Shown: in pieces, positions 23,350-34,279 of the stretch
How positions within the stretch are numbered: position 1 is the first letter of the stretch
Layout: every line of letters begins with the position of its first letter
DNA from: Sympetrum striolatum
Lineage: Eukaryota > Arthropoda > Insecta > Odonata > Libellulidae
DNA: 64,000 nt
Direction of reading: 5' to 3'
NCBI GenBank assembly: GCA_947579665.1
Contig: OX388351.1
Coordinates: 59,094,939 to 59,158,938 of the forward strand
Notes under the pieces: generated by a model
Database searches by the model: none
Told to the model about the DNA's origin: nothing
The model's input: only the letters and a program-made list of their open reading frames with translations
Program-made: the position numbers and the translations under genes

Positions 23350-24040
23350 CTATCTGGAGCTCTTTTAACTCTTAATGTTAGGACAGTGTGAATAATACAA
23401 AATTGTACGTAATTATTAATGTATAACTTTAAATATGTTAATGTGACATAATGAGAGATAATATATGATCATTCCTGTTAATATTTTTTTAAATCTAACG
23501 GTGTTGATATCAAATCCCATGTCCCATCCTAAGGCGAAAGCTGTAATATCTTAAAATTTAAGTTTGTTAGACTTCCCTCCTGCGTTTCTACCTATCCGAA
23601 TGGACATATTGCAACTTAAAAGGAAATATATAAATATATCTGCAGGTACACGATAAAGAAAAGTATATTCTCTATTTAATATAGTCCATCTTGGTTATGG
23701 TTGTGATCATATTAAACCTGTAAATGTTTCCGTGTACTGCAAATGCTTTTGCAGGATGTTCGCATTTTCCCCTGCAAAGAATCCCAGAAGGTTCTTCCTA
23801 ATATGGCTCTGCATGAAGTTTAGATCTCAGAAAATATTAAAGCGATTCCATTACGAAGATTCCAGAAGCCTGCTCATGTTAGTATTCTTTTATATACATT
23901 TATACATTTATCAGAGAAGAAATTATAGAAAAAACACTAAAGCACATACTTGTTGAATGCCTATGTCTCTTCAAAAACTGTTCCACTAAATTTAATCCCC
24001 GAGAATCGCAATGAATAGGAAACAAATCCCAACTTCAATT
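23350..24040. other. No gene seen
   Basis: A+T-rich. A 74-codon frame at 23732-23956 is Cys/Phe/Arg-rich with no recognisable motif and no splice context. Confidence 0.5.
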
Positions 24041-24660
24041 AGACAGCGCTCCTCGTGAAACTGCCATCCGATCTCCATGGAGATGACTTCGAGGCTCTCA
24101 AATATTTCTCTTCCAGATTATTATTCAATGAACTTTCCCGAATTCCCCGAGCCAGGTCCCGCAGAAATTTCTCCAACCTGTTATATCAATCTCGAAGTCA
24201 CCTGCTCCGTCTCCCTCTGCTTCCCTCTCCGTTTTAATTCCATCGAATCGCAATCTTCAGATGATAAAATCCCTTTTCCGAGCACGAAAAGACCTTTTAA
24301 ACCGCCGACGGAAAGTTCTCCCTCCCGCCGGGACATTCCACGGCTCTACCCTCGTTTCCTGATTTCCTACACTCCGGGCTTCCAACAACAGTTCCTTAAA
24401 CTCTCGCCAGATGGAGGGTGCAAAGTTCCCGACACGTTCCTCTCCTATTTCTACCCCTTTTTTGCGCTCTTTCGTCTCTTTATTTCCTCCCTTTAGCGAG
24501 TTTCCCCTATTCGCAAAAAAATCCGCGCGCTTTTTGATGTCTAGCGGCGAGATTTATGAGAATTATGCCGTGAAGTTCTTTTCTTGCAGCGCCGCCAAGG
24601 ACGCTCCGGAGAATCATCGTTTTGCCTTATTTATTGCCTCTTAAAGTCGACAACTGAGAT
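24040..24660. other. CpG-containing island, no gene recognised
   Basis: One of the clearest G+C rises. Several overlapping plus-strand frames (up to 139 codons, 24077-24496) are Ser/Pro/Phe-rich and exist because the strand is pyrimidine-rich. They have no domain and mutually overlap in two frames, so I do not call a gene. Confidence 0.35.
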
Positions 24661-24921
24661 GACGCGTAATAAATTAAACAGACGTACTTTCAATACAGTT
24701 GATCCTTATGGAGTAATGTTTACATTAAATTTTAGTGATATTATTAGGATCAAGGCAAAAAAGAATTAAACGAATAGCTAGAATGTTTCGGTGATTTAAA
24801 AATAGGAAATTCGAATTTGTTAGCTCAGCAAGTTAATGTTCAAGAATAATTAAATGTCCATGTTGATAAATCAAGAGCAGTTATGAAGCTGTTGATTTTC
24901 CTCGAACTTAGAGCTCTAATG

Positions 24922-25002
24922 TACAGTCCTGGCCAAAATTAACGCAGCACCGGCCGTAAGGATCGCTAGGGAGGTGCTGCGTTAATTTTGTCCAGGAGTG
25001 TA
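24922..25002. mobile_element. TIR-only mariner/Tc1-type MITE (81 bp)
   Basis: The element starts TACAGTCCTGGCCAAAATTA and ends with the reverse complement of TACACTCCTGGACAAAATTA; both then continue ACGCAGCACC. The two 30-bp ends differ at two positions. TA at 24922-24923 and 25001-25002 is the expected TA target duplication. Only about 20 bp separate the arms, so this is an extreme internal deletion that leaves little but the terminal repeats. Confidence 0.85.
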
Positions 25003-25162
25003 CCTTATTGAATTATAAACTAAAGTCATTTGAAGGCACCAGCCTCCCAGTCCTTCGTCAAAGTGTTTTCATACTATTTTATTTCCTATAAAAATATCTA
25101 CACATTTAATGGCTACGCTGATTTTAATTTTCATCAAAAATAGATACGTCTCTCGTGCCTCC

Positions 25163-25177
25163 GGTTAAGAACCACTG
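25163..25177 (+). mobile_element. Orphan hAT-type right end
   Basis: GGTTAAGAACCACTG closely resembles the right terminus of the hAT MITE at 54900-55208 (GGTTGGGAACCACTG). I could not find the matching left end in the preceding few hundred bases, which include the mariner MITE. Confidence 0.3.
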
Positions 25178-25462
25178 CTCTAGAACTCATTTTTGCAAAA
25201 TTATCGTAAAATAACTCAAAATTCGCAATCTTCAAGAAGGCCATTATTTCTTTACTTATTAGTTAAATACACTGATGCAGAAATTAGCAATTGCGTACAA
25301 ATATCGTATTTACATCCTGAACGTCGTGAATGTTCGTTATTTTCCTGAAGATACGACGTTTTCAACGAAATTTCCTAAGGAAGGTTACATTTCTCCTTAG
25401 TTGGCTCTCCAGTTCCGTGTTCCGCCTGAAACCTTCCCTTGCTTCACGATCACTCCGTCTGT

Positions 25463-25624
25463 TTAATTTACTTCTTCCGTTGGGTGCATTCCTCTCTGAT
25501 GCAATACTCTCCTGCTGGCCTCACCATGTTTGTCGAGGATCCTTTTCAGCAGTAAAACATCCTCGACTTTGCTCAGTTCTCGTATTTCTTCTTCATGGTC
25601 ATATTTTGCGGCTCTGGAGGCACT
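25463..25624 (-). other. Short unidentified minus-strand coding-like frame
   Basis: A frame of about 53 codons, stop to stop and without a usable ATG start, encodes a charged amphipathic peptide including KYDHEEEIRELSKVEDVLLL and then KRILDKHGEASRRVLHQR. The composition looks more protein-like than chance frames here. I do not recognise the family. The opposite strand is also open (25330-25632), so a G+C composition effect is possible. Confidence 0.2.
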
Positions 25625-25988
25625 TCAATTGAAACGTCCTTGCTGTTCGAATCTCTTCTGCAAATAAGCTGCATCCATCGTCTGATCAGTTTCTTTCTTG
25701 TGGTTTGATGCACTTAACTCGACGAGGGGATTTTCTTTCACCAGAGAGTCTCTCCAGTTTCATTTCTATTCAACTGGCATTTATGTCTTAATATTGACTC
25801 CGTTTCAGTTGACCTTCTTTACCTTACTTACTTACAATCCTTGTTCTCGAATTAAATTGTGAATACCTCTATCGCCACGGATGAACCATGAATAAATGTT
25901 AGCAATTCATCCGAAAAAATCTGATGTGGTCAACAAATGACTTTCTCCGTATTTATTGAAAACAGAAGCCTATGCCGGTAATATATAA

Positions 25989-26590
25989 ATAACTCTAAAA
26001 CAATGAGTGCTACAGGAAAATGTTTCATATAACATTTGTAGTAAAAAACATTGTCTATAACTTTGGTACAAAATTGTATATACCTAAATTGCATTTTGAC
26101 AGAGATATGTATGAAAAACTTCTATTTCTGGATAAACAACAAATTCCGTTTAACCATTATTGAAGAATAACTCCTAAACAATCAGTGTTACGAAAAAATG
26201 TTTTATACAAAAGTTGTAGTAAAATACATTATCTATAACTTTTGTATGCAAATTTATATACCTTAATTGCATTCTGACAGATATATGTATGAAAAGCTTC
26301 CATTTCTGTATAAACAACAATTTCCGGTTAACCATTATTCAAGAATAACTCCTAAACAATCAGTGTTACGAAAAATGTTTCATAAAAAATTTGTAGTACA
26401 GTACAATATCTACTACTTTTGCTTGTAATTGTATATACTTCTATTGCATTCTTACAGAGATATTTAAAAAACGGAGTTTTGTTCCGGATAAAACGCAACT
26501 TCCGGTTAAGCGATATTCACCAAAAACTAATCAACTTTTGGCATTGTTAGAAAAATACTAAATATGAATTTTGTAAATGATCGAATAATT
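25989..26590. repeat. 178-bp tandem repeat, three full units and a partial fourth
   Basis: Marker sequences recur at regular spacing: ATAACTC(C)TAAA starts at 25989, 26167 and 26345, with a degenerate copy near 26523, giving a period of 178 bp. Each unit also has ATGTTT-AT, a GTAGTA...CATTATCTATAACTTT segment, GTATATAC, ATTGCATTCTGACAGA and TTCCGGTTAACCATTATT. The units diverge by substitutions and small indels. There is no coding capacity. The array runs directly into the microsatellite and hairpin at 26632-26782, suggesting one composite element. Confidence 0.85.
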
Positions 26591-26631
26591 AGTTTTAAAG
26601 ATAAAGCGCCCATAAACTTTATTACCATAGA

Positions 26632-26782
26632 CAGACAGACACACACACACACAGACAGACAGACATGTTCGGGAAAATAGCGGAAACGGGCCCCAAAACA
26701 TCTATTTCCATCGAAATCTGGCGGTCGAATTTTTTTGCGAATACAATACTTTCTCTATACTACGTATAGGGAGAAAGTAAAA
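26632..26782 (+). repeat. CAGA/CA microsatellite and terminal hairpin closing the 178-bp repeat element
   Basis: A run of GACAGACAGACACACACA-type repeats (26632-26665) is followed by a CATGTTCGGGAAAATAGCGG block. A strong imperfect palindrome at 26747-26779 pairs TACTTTCTC with GAGAAAGTA around CTATAC/TACGTATAG. Similar hairpin-ended repeats occur widely in arthropods to my knowledge. Array, microsatellite and 3' hairpin together resemble the layout of Helentron-related non-autonomous elements, but I cannot demonstrate the other terminus. Confidence 0.6.
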
Positions 26783-26799
26783 ATCAAACTTTGGTACTA

Positions 26800-28045
26800 T
26801 TTCCTGGAAAAGAATACATGTTTTCGATAGATAAATTTCAGATACAGGATGATGTCTGTATGTCAGCATTCGGCATTGCTCATTTTCAATACTTTCATTG
26901 CCAAAAAGGTAATCTCTTATACGTTATTGCCACATAATTAAGACGGCGTGGGATATTTTTTATTTCTCTTCCAAGTTTGTGTATCTTGTCTATATTTTAT
27001 TCATTAGTTAAATAAATAACCTGTAGACATTATATTCATAATCCTTAAGTACAACGTTCCACCAAATTTCATACCATCAAATAATCCAAAAGCAGTCAAT
27101 TTTCATTGATCATATTTTTGCTGCTATTAACTATATTAGTGCATCAATTTTTTAAATACCTTAATGTAGTAAAAAGGACAGCTTCCCAGACTGATGAGTA
27201 AAAGTAAATTGTACTATCTTTCTTCCACTGGAAAAGAAACTGTCTTTCTTTAATTTTCACGCATTTAAATCCTTCGTTTGAATAGTTTCATATCTATGAG
27301 TACTATATTAATATCTATTGTTATCGCATATTTCTATGAGTATTTTCCTATAAATTTTATCACATTTCCTTTTGTTTATTGTTTTTTATTGCAGCTAATT
27401 CTATGTGCAAACTTATACCTCGGAAGCTAGTGAACCCTTCATCATGGTAATTAACAGCAACTATTCCTTATAAAAATCATAAATCTACAAAAGTTGCATA
27501 ATTAAATGCCATTCCAGTCCTCATTTCCTCAGGTTTTTAAGAATAAATGTTTATTGTGCTAAAAATATATACTCTAAATTTGCTTAAACGAAGAACAAGG
27601 CACGCCCGCTTTTATCTAATTTACTGTATGAAATGGGCAACATGAGTAAAACGAAATACTGTGTATTTCTTTGACATACTCTCTGTCTTTCCACATTTTT
27701 CTTTCTTCCAAATCTACTGCGGTGTATTTTGTATTAAGTGAAACCTTAGTTTTTTTAACCCACACAATATTTTTTCCGTATGAGAAAACATTTTTTAACC
27801 CATCTCTTTCTTTAGCAGTTTACATGACAATTTGTTAGGTGTAATGAGAAACTCATTCGTCTCAATCTCATCAAAATAGAATTTGCTTTATCGTTTATAT
27901 TATTTACAATCATTCTCTGAAATTGAGCTTTTATATTGGTTCCTCTGTAAAATTTATTTGTTCTATCTTTCTTCTAACATTTATTCATATGTTCGCTAAG
28001 TTGTTTATTTTATAAATTAATAATACTTACAATTAAATCAATTAA
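26800..28045. other. No gene seen; A+T-rich
   Basis: Stops in all frames; no transposon ends or tandem arrays recognised. Confidence 0.55.
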
Positions 28046-28047
28046 AT

Positions 28048-28404
28048 TCATTCTTTTTCTGTGTGGTAGTTTCAAATTTGTGCTTTTCGAATGGTTTTCC
28101 TTATTTTTTCTGATCTTCTCTACCGTTCATTAGAAGGCTAGTTTTCTGACGCCTATTTTGACGTTTTATCAATACCTTATTAATATTAATAAAATTTTAG
28201 TGTATTGCATTGCTATTTTAGAAGCAGCATCTTCCGACAGTTATTTTTATTTTTCCCCTTTTCTTGTTTCTCGAGTATCTTTCCTTGCATTCCTCCATTC
28301 TTAACTCACCTGTTTCTTTTTCCTTTTATTCCAATCCTAATATCGCTCCTTATATTTCCTTTTCAGCCTGTGCATGCCCCTCTTTCAACCGAGGGCAATT
28401 ATTG
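28048..28404. repeat. Diverged direct duplication, copy A
   Basis: This segment aligns with 28537-28890 at an offset of about 490 bp. Shared blocks in order are TTCTTTTTCTGT, CTTTTCGAATGG, TCCATTCTTAACTCACCTG, TTTTATTCCAATCCT and CCTCTTTCAACCGAGGGCAA. Both copies have lost identity in places, so the event is old. The 72-codon frame inside (28205-28423) is low-complexity Phe/Pro/Ser. Confidence 0.75.
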
Positions 28405-28536
28405 GCAATCATCCCCTGCTTAAGAGAGTTTTAATCTGAATTCCCCTGTGATTTCTTTGTTTCCATTCTTTCTTCCAATATTTTCTTCATTACCACTAAC
28501 AAAAGTTGATCTATCGCTCATTTCCTATTTCATCCC

Positions 28537-28890
28537 GCCTTCTTATTCTGTATCGTGGCCTGAAATTAGTGTTTTTCGATGGTATTCCTGATATTTTTTG
28601 GTATTCTATATCCTTTCTGTATCTATATACATAATCATATCTAATTTATTTATTATTATTATATTAACAATATAGTATTACGACATGTTGTATTATATTT
28701 ATTTAAAAACCATAATTATAACATTCCCCCACTTCCTTTTCCGTTTCTGTTTTCCGTGTTTTATAAGAATCTTTCCTCATACTCCTCCATTCTCAAACTC
28801 ACCTGTTTCTTTTACCCTTTATTCCAATCCTCATCCCGCTTATTTCTCCTCAACATGTGCATATCCCTCTTTCAACCGAGGGCAAGTCTC
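28537..28890. repeat. Diverged direct duplication, copy B
   Basis: Partner of 28048-28404. The blocks TTCTTATTCTGT, TTTTTCGATGG, CTCCATTCTCAAACTCACCTG in part, TTTATTCCAATCCTCAT and CCTCTTTCAACCGAGGGCAA recur in the same order. The long frame starting at 28685 reads across this copy and the following island and is a product of pyrimidine bias. Confidence 0.75.
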
Positions 28891-29295
28891 TCGGTTTGGT
28901 TCCCCGGAGCAATCCCGTTTTATCTCTCTCAACCACCACCACCACTGTGCTGCCTCAAACTTCTGCATATGTTGCGCCTCCCGCGCTCCCTCGAAAACAG
29001 CTTCCCATTATCCCATTCCTCCAAACTCCCACGCCCCGCTTATATTTCTTAACCTTCCCACAATCACGGCCCAAATGAAGCCACTCTCCCCCCCAGAACA
29101 CCAAGACGTTCGCGGCGAGCTTTCTTCTTTTCGGCCGCTAATCCTCCAATTTCGCCCCATATCGGCAAGCTTCGGATCGTTTGTTCTCGGACTGCGGGGC
29201 GTTAATGCTTCAGCGTGTTTCCCGCTTGTTCTCCGACTGGCCGCTGCTCCGTTTCCGATGCTTGTTTGCGTGTAAAGGACGGAGCCGTTCTGTTG
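28890..29295. other. CpG-containing island, no gene recognised
   Basis: High G+C after duplication copy B, with CpG-rich stretches at 28980-29120 and 29125-29290. The plus frame of 196 codons (28685-29275) begins in A+T-rich DNA and changes composition abruptly here. It has His and Ser/Pro runs and no domain. Two further frames overlap it. A coding exon cannot be excluded but is not supported. Confidence 0.35.
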
Positions 29296-29454
29296 TAGGT
29301 ATGACTAAATGTACCATGATGTTTCTCCATTGGGATTTCAAACAGGCATTCATAGTTTGGATTCGTTCGGAATTTATCTAGTTGTATTTCAGCTGCTTGG
29401 TGTCATCACGATATCTATGTCTCCAGTGTATTTTATGTATATTGCCATGCTTTT

Positions 29455-29675
29455 ATGCATTCAATTATTACTATCGGTGGGTTTGGGCAGATTTTTCGCA
29501 CACCCCTTCTTCGCGGGTATTTTCCTTCAATGGATCATTTTTTCCTAAGAATCAATTAGTTTTTTAAATCCACAATCCTTCTACTTTTCTCGTACAATGT
29601 CTGTAATTTTACTATTATATAACCTAAAACTACGGGTTGGATGGAAAAAGAGAATATCATTTAAGCAGATTTTAT
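29455..29675 (+). mobile_element. LINE family A 3' UTR, plus-strand copy
   Basis: ATTACTATCGGTGGGTTTGG, then CACCCCTTCTTCGCGGGTAT and ATTTTCCTTCAATGGATCA, and later GGGTTGGATGGAAAAAGAG, align with 63757-63930 and with the reverse complement of 45230-45362. This copy lacks the terminal AATAAAG and ATT repeat, so it is truncated or decayed at its 3' end. No coding part is recognised upstream. Confidence 0.65.
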
Positions 29676-29679
29676 GGGA

Positions 29680-30370
29680 AATATTGCTTATTAGATCGGC
29701 TTTTAATATATTTCTAATTATATATATTTTTCAGTGAAATGAGTGTATTATGAATTTGTTTAGAGCATGAAAAGAACGTCGTATCGCGAATACATCTCAA
29801 CATCTTGTAATGTGAATTGCTAATCTTAATCCGCCAGGCTAAAGCATATTTTTATTACTGTTTTAAGGCACAACTAAGAGGTTTTAAATTTAAAAAATCT
29901 TTTTTCAAAGTAACATTTTCATCATTAATTAATTTGCATCTTGAAAAAGGTGAAAAACCTGAGGATATCATACCGTTGATGAAAGCGGTGCATTAAAAGA
30001 CTCATGTGTATTCTATGATGTATATTTCTTTGTTATGTGTCCTTATGTCCTCATGTCACAAAATTATGCTTGAGCATATCAATTAGGAAGGAAGTATATC
30101 TCCAATAGTCAAGGATTAGTTTCACAAATATCACAGAATAGTACACAACCCTACCAGGTCCCAATTTCTAACACCATCAGAAAGCTAAAAGATAAGGAAA
30201 CACTGTATACAAAATTCTATAACGACTACTTGATATTCAGGATTATATTAATATGGAAATGAAAATTAAGACAGGCTAGCAGAGGAATGCTGGTAGTTAT
30301 AAAATAATTTCAGGTTTACAGGTAAAGAAATGTAGAAAAGACTAGGAAGCAAGTACAACTAAATTATTGA
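29680..30370. other. No gene seen; A+T-rich
   Basis: No coding sequence or repeat recognised. Confidence 0.5.
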
Positions 30371-30374
30371 ATAA

Positions 30375-30430
30375 TAATAAATCAACTTTATTTGTCGACA
30401 TTGAGACCAAAAGTCTTCTCTTTGATCCAA
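30375..30430 (-). mobile_element. LINE family A extreme 3' tail
   Basis: On the minus strand, AAGAGAAGACTTTTGGTCTC, then AATGTCGACAAATAAAGTTG and ATTTATTATTATTCAAT parallel the end of the copy at 63925-63990 (GAAGAGACTTTTAAGTCTC, then CAAATAAAGACGATTTATT and the ATT run). Sequence further upstream on that strand shows no clear match, so only about 55 bp are supported. Confidence 0.55.
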
Positions 30431-30439
30431 CACATCGTC

Positions 30440-30830
30440 ACATTTTGTGCAGGTATCAGAAAAAAAATGTGAAACGTGGGCCTAAGATACCTAAGAAATG
30501 CTTATAGAACATTTATGGCTATTTATTTATGAATTCATTTTTACAGTAGAAAAAAACCATAAAGAATAAATTGAAGAATCAGTTCATCGATCAATTAACA
30601 GTAGAATAAATATCTCTTGTTTATACTTTCCTCCTAGTATTGTGATCGTGCTAGATGATAATCGATAAATCCCTATAATATTAGTGTTCCTCGTGATAAG
30701 TTCATCTGATACAATGTAATTTTACTCTCAATGGATGTATTCATATCCTCACGATTACGCACTACTTACTCCCATGAATGTGATCTTTAGATACAATGTT
30801 TTTCTGGTTGGCATTCGCAAGGCACAATAG
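30440..30830. other. No gene seen; A+T-rich
   Basis: Nothing recognisable in either strand. Confidence 0.5.
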
Positions 30831-30834
30831 ACAC

Positions 30835-31330
30835 ACTGTGTCTATTCTCCGATCATCCGAACAATCCTCTTTCCTCCCATAGAGAGGAAGAATGCGCTCG
30901 AATGCTCGCATTTCTCGAGTATTTTTCTTTTCGTTTGGGCCATCTCTGATCCACAGCCGTCTTTATTTGGCAGCTGTCGACTACTGTCATCTTATAGAAG
31001 AGGAAGAACTCCCCTCCGACGAAAATACAAGGAAAACACCATACATTTTTTATTATTTATATTTCTACTCGAACGTAAAAGGAAGCGATCAGGGGTCGAG
31101 ATGGTGGCCGGGGCAAATATTTGATACTTCAATTCGGTTGTTTATATCGTCTTTCCTCGTTTTTTCCCTCTTTCTCTCATATTTGTGCAAGTACGCGTCC
31201 TTCCCCGAATACGTATACTCTGATCTTGCATTGACGCGTCGGAAATGAAATTTCCTCTCGACTTAGATTGACTTTTTATGTTAACGCCGACATACGGGAC
31301 GATTCAATATTGCGGGACGTACGCACCATC
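30835..31330. other. CpG-containing island with a 118-codon frame, no gene recognised
   Basis: G+C and CpG rise. A plus-strand frame with ATG (30892-31248) encodes a Ser/Phe/Tyr-rich peptide with one hydrophobic stretch near its end (about residues 84-101) and an acidic patch EEEELPSDENTRK. I recognise no family. ATGGTGGCCGGGG at 31100 weakly recalls a Pho/YY1-type motif. Confidence 0.3.
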
Positions 31331-31499
31331 GACAATGCTTGCCCCTCGGGGCTGTCGACACATTTTGAAGGAATATTCTCTTATCTTTGGTTTCCGAATT
31401 TTTGCATTTGAAGACCTTTTATGCGATTGTTTATATACGCTGGAATATATGGAGTGCCTATATCGGAATAAGCACACTATTCTTTCTATACTCTAGATT

Positions 31500-32260
31500 C
31501 CTATTCAAATTTTACGTACCTAAGTGTTAAGGAATAAACATCAATGCTAAGTGATACGTTGCGATTCTTTTTGAATGCGGAAGAGAGTAAGATATGGAGG
31601 TATATCTATTTTCGGTTCTCAAGTTGAGGATTTACAAAGCCTCAGCATCTCAACTATTCCCTCAAATGTTTCATCAAAACTACTCAAATTCGCGACTTAA
31701 ATCATATGTATTTATAATTTTAGTTTTTTTTAGAATACCTAATTAACCAATAAAATTAGCTATTTTTATTACCATTATGCCAACTTGATTAGGGAAACTT
31801 TGATCTTAAGAAACTACTCGTAGGATTAATCTCTTTCAATGTAAGTACACAAATATTCATGCCCTAATTTGGATTTCAACTAGTCCAATTTTTTTCCAGT
31901 TTATCACGCTAACTTGCACTGACGAAGTGAAATATTTAGAGATGCATTATATGAAAATTTTAAGCTTAAGAATTACTCTAAACAACGTTGTTGCCAAATA
32001 CTCCATTTCAAAATTAATAATTATGAATTTTCCTCCAAAATTGTAACGCATGCTACTCTCATACTAAAATATCATAAATGAATGGATAATGTCTTTGAGC
32101 AGGAATTGTATTCGGTCCCTTGGAGGAAGACTTTTTACAGAAAAATTTCTTTACAACGCAATGCATTATTGGAAGGAAAAGTGATGGAATTATATCATAT
32201 TGAAGGGAATAGGATAAAAGGACACCACTAGTATACGTCATCATCTTCATTAAGATTATT
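31500..32260. other. No gene seen; A+T-rich
   Basis: No coding sequence, array or transposon end recognised. Confidence 0.5.
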
Positions 32261-32265
32261 TTACC

Positions 32266-32645
32266 TTTCGGTAGGTTCATGTATACTTAAAAATCCCTAC
32301 TAAGTGCCTCTTTCATCTCCTTATAGTTAACTCCATCCTTTATGTCAGCCAACATCTTCTGTCTCTGTCTTCTCCTCTTTTATTTTCTCTGAATCATACC
32401 CTCATTTCTTCACCAACCCCTCTACCCTTCCCCTCTGTATTTTTCTTGAATCTACCCTCAATTGCATTCTTTAACTTTCTTTCCCTCTCAATATTTGACC
32501 CACTCATTTCTTCTGTCGATGCTTAATTACTACAATCAAAGCCCCAACCATTTCCAGAACCTCTGTTTTTCTTTTCCTCTCAAACCAACTTATTTGTTCC
32601 ATTTAACGCCATACACACATTTCGAAGTAAACATCATGCAGAGGA
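32266..32645 (-). mobile_element. LINE family B copy 3: 3' end plus degenerate RT segment
   Basis: The 3' terminus (plus-strand TTCGGTAGGTTCATGTATAC) is followed by the family UTR blocks CTTATAGTTAACTCCATCC, CATCTTCTGTCTCTGTC and CAATATTTGACCCACTC. From about 32540 to 32625 the sequence (CCAACCATTTCCAGAACCTC and, later, ATACACACATTTCGAAG) parallels the antisense of the reverse-transcriptase end at 2635-2725. It is heavily mutated. The copy preserves an uninterrupted CTTATAGTTAAC where the next copy carries an insertion. Confidence 0.65.
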
Positions 32646-32829
32646 AAATCATACCTATACATATGAGTATAATTTGAATTTTGGAGTATCTGCCGTGCCG
32701 ATGTACCCCTTCCTAGATAGATGCATTTCATCTGTGGAATAAGTTAGTCCAATCTGTTGCTTCGCCATAGAAACGCATCATCGACGTAATTCCTCAACAT
32801 TCTGTATCCACAGACCTCATTCAAACGTT

Positions 32830-33280
32830 GTGTCATTTGCCTCGCATATATTTAATCCGACTTATGGAGTTAGACTTGGCGCGAGATTTTCGTCGCCAGA
32901 CCCATATTTAACGTAGCGAATTTTGAAACGGATTACATCGATGTGGGAATCCTATTAGAATAATCGCCGGCGTCGCTACACCTCGCCGATTGAAAAGACA
33001 GCCTTTTTTTCAAGCAATTTAGATTGACCCCATTTATCGGAAATTTATTTTTCGGGCTTCCAATATATACCTCGGCGAAGTAACAGTTAAAGATTGATTT
33101 CATCCGAGAATGAATCGTCATTTGCATTCAGCACATCGCCTTTTTCAGAAACTAGACCGTTACGTTTTAAATTCGTGTCTGCTCCGCGGATGAGATCAAC
33201 TGTATTTGATATCTGAATGTCCATTTTATATTCCCAAATCTTAACTGAAAACGAATTTTTCGTACGTAGGTTGAGCACAA
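32830..33280. other. G+C-richer block, no gene
   Basis: CpG-containing segment (for example 32875-33000 and 33060-33200). Overlapping 60-codon minus frames have no motif. Confidence 0.3.
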
Positions 33281-33385
33281 GATATAAAGGGTCGCTAATA
33301 TCTACAATTATCTTTAGTATTTTTTCACATTTTGTGAAATCTTGCTTTATCGAGAATTCGTTGAATAATCATTCATGAGCGTTCT

Positions 33386-34270
33386 ACTTTTCGGTAGAAA
33401 GGTTCATATACACTCACAAATCCCCATTAAACGCCATCCCCTTCATTGCCTTATAGTTAGATGTGTTTTTTTTCGCAACAAGCGATAAAACCAACAAATA
33501 ACGCGAATTTTGGCCGATTTAGCGAAATAACGCTAATTTCGGCAGTTTTAATAATCAGAACGGATTTTGGTGATTTTTGATTCATTCATCATTTGTAAGA
33601 GAGGAAAATGTAATTTTGGTATGATTTAAATAACTTTACAATATATAATTGTATTATTTACGTATTTATTGTCATAGTTTTGACCACTTATGACATCTTT
33701 ACCTACGCGCATCCAGCTTGGATCTTTTGCATTAAATTCAATAAATTTTCTTTCTATTATGGATGGTCACAAAATGTCGCCTAATTCCATGATGAAATAT
33801 GTTTTTTCCCCTAACATCTCTCGTGTCAGTATGTTTTTCATGAAAATATCATGTTTTGCTGATCTGCAGGTGTGAAAATATTTTCCTTAGGTGTAAACAG
33901 TACATTTTTAAATAAATTTACATTAACTTATTAATTTAATATTTTGTTTAATTTACAGTTAATAATATTTCCAATGCTTTTAATGTTTATGCTAAAGTTA
34001 GCCTAATAGTATTCCTTTGTTTAAATGAGACTGTGAAAATTAGTAACACCAAATTTAGGAAACATAATAAAAACACAAAACACCACAATTTGGTTTTCAA
34101 ATCAACAAATTTCAGAAAAAATAAAAACATTTTCAAAAACCTCTACTTATAGTTAACCCCACCCCTTATGTCAACATCTTTTGTCTTCCCCACTGTTTTC
34201 CCCTGAATTCTAGCCTCAATTACAGTCTTCACCAATCCCTCTCCCCTCAATATTTGGCCCCGATGAGGAT
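33386..34270 (-). mobile_element. LINE family B copy 4, split by a hAT-like element
   Basis: The left piece 33386-33457 (TTCGGTAGAAAGGTTCATAT through CTTATAGT) and the right piece 34146-34270 (CTTATAGTTAACCCCACCC through CAATATTTGGCCCCGATG) are contiguous in the copy at 32266-32645. The interval 33458-34145 is absent there. The LINE is therefore older than the insertion. The pieces are 3' UTR; no coding part remains. Confidence 0.75.
33458..34145. mobile_element. hAT-like insertion (688 bp) with 8-bp target duplication
   Basis: The insert is flanked by perfect copies of CTTATAGT (33450-33457 and 34146-34153). Its ends are imperfect inverted repeats: TAGATGTGTTTTTTTTCGC on the left and, read inward, TAGAGGTTTTTGAAAAT on the right. 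An 8-bp duplication and TAG.. ends fit the hAT superfamily. The related LINE copy at 32.3 kb shows the empty site. A 61-codon plus frame (33690-33875) inside is of unknown meaning; no transposase is recognised, so it is probably non-autonomous. Confidence 0.7.
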
Positions 34271-34279
34271 CTGTCCGAA

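Noticed and set aside
24077..24496. 139-codon plus-strand frame
   Set aside because: Pyrimidine-rich composition gives Ser/Pro/Phe residues, and a second frame is open over the same bases.
28685..29275. 196-codon plus-strand open frame
   Set aside because: Starts in A+T-rich DNA, crosses a duplicated non-coding segment and a CpG island, is Phe/Pro/Ser/His low-complexity, overlaps two other open frames, and has no domain.
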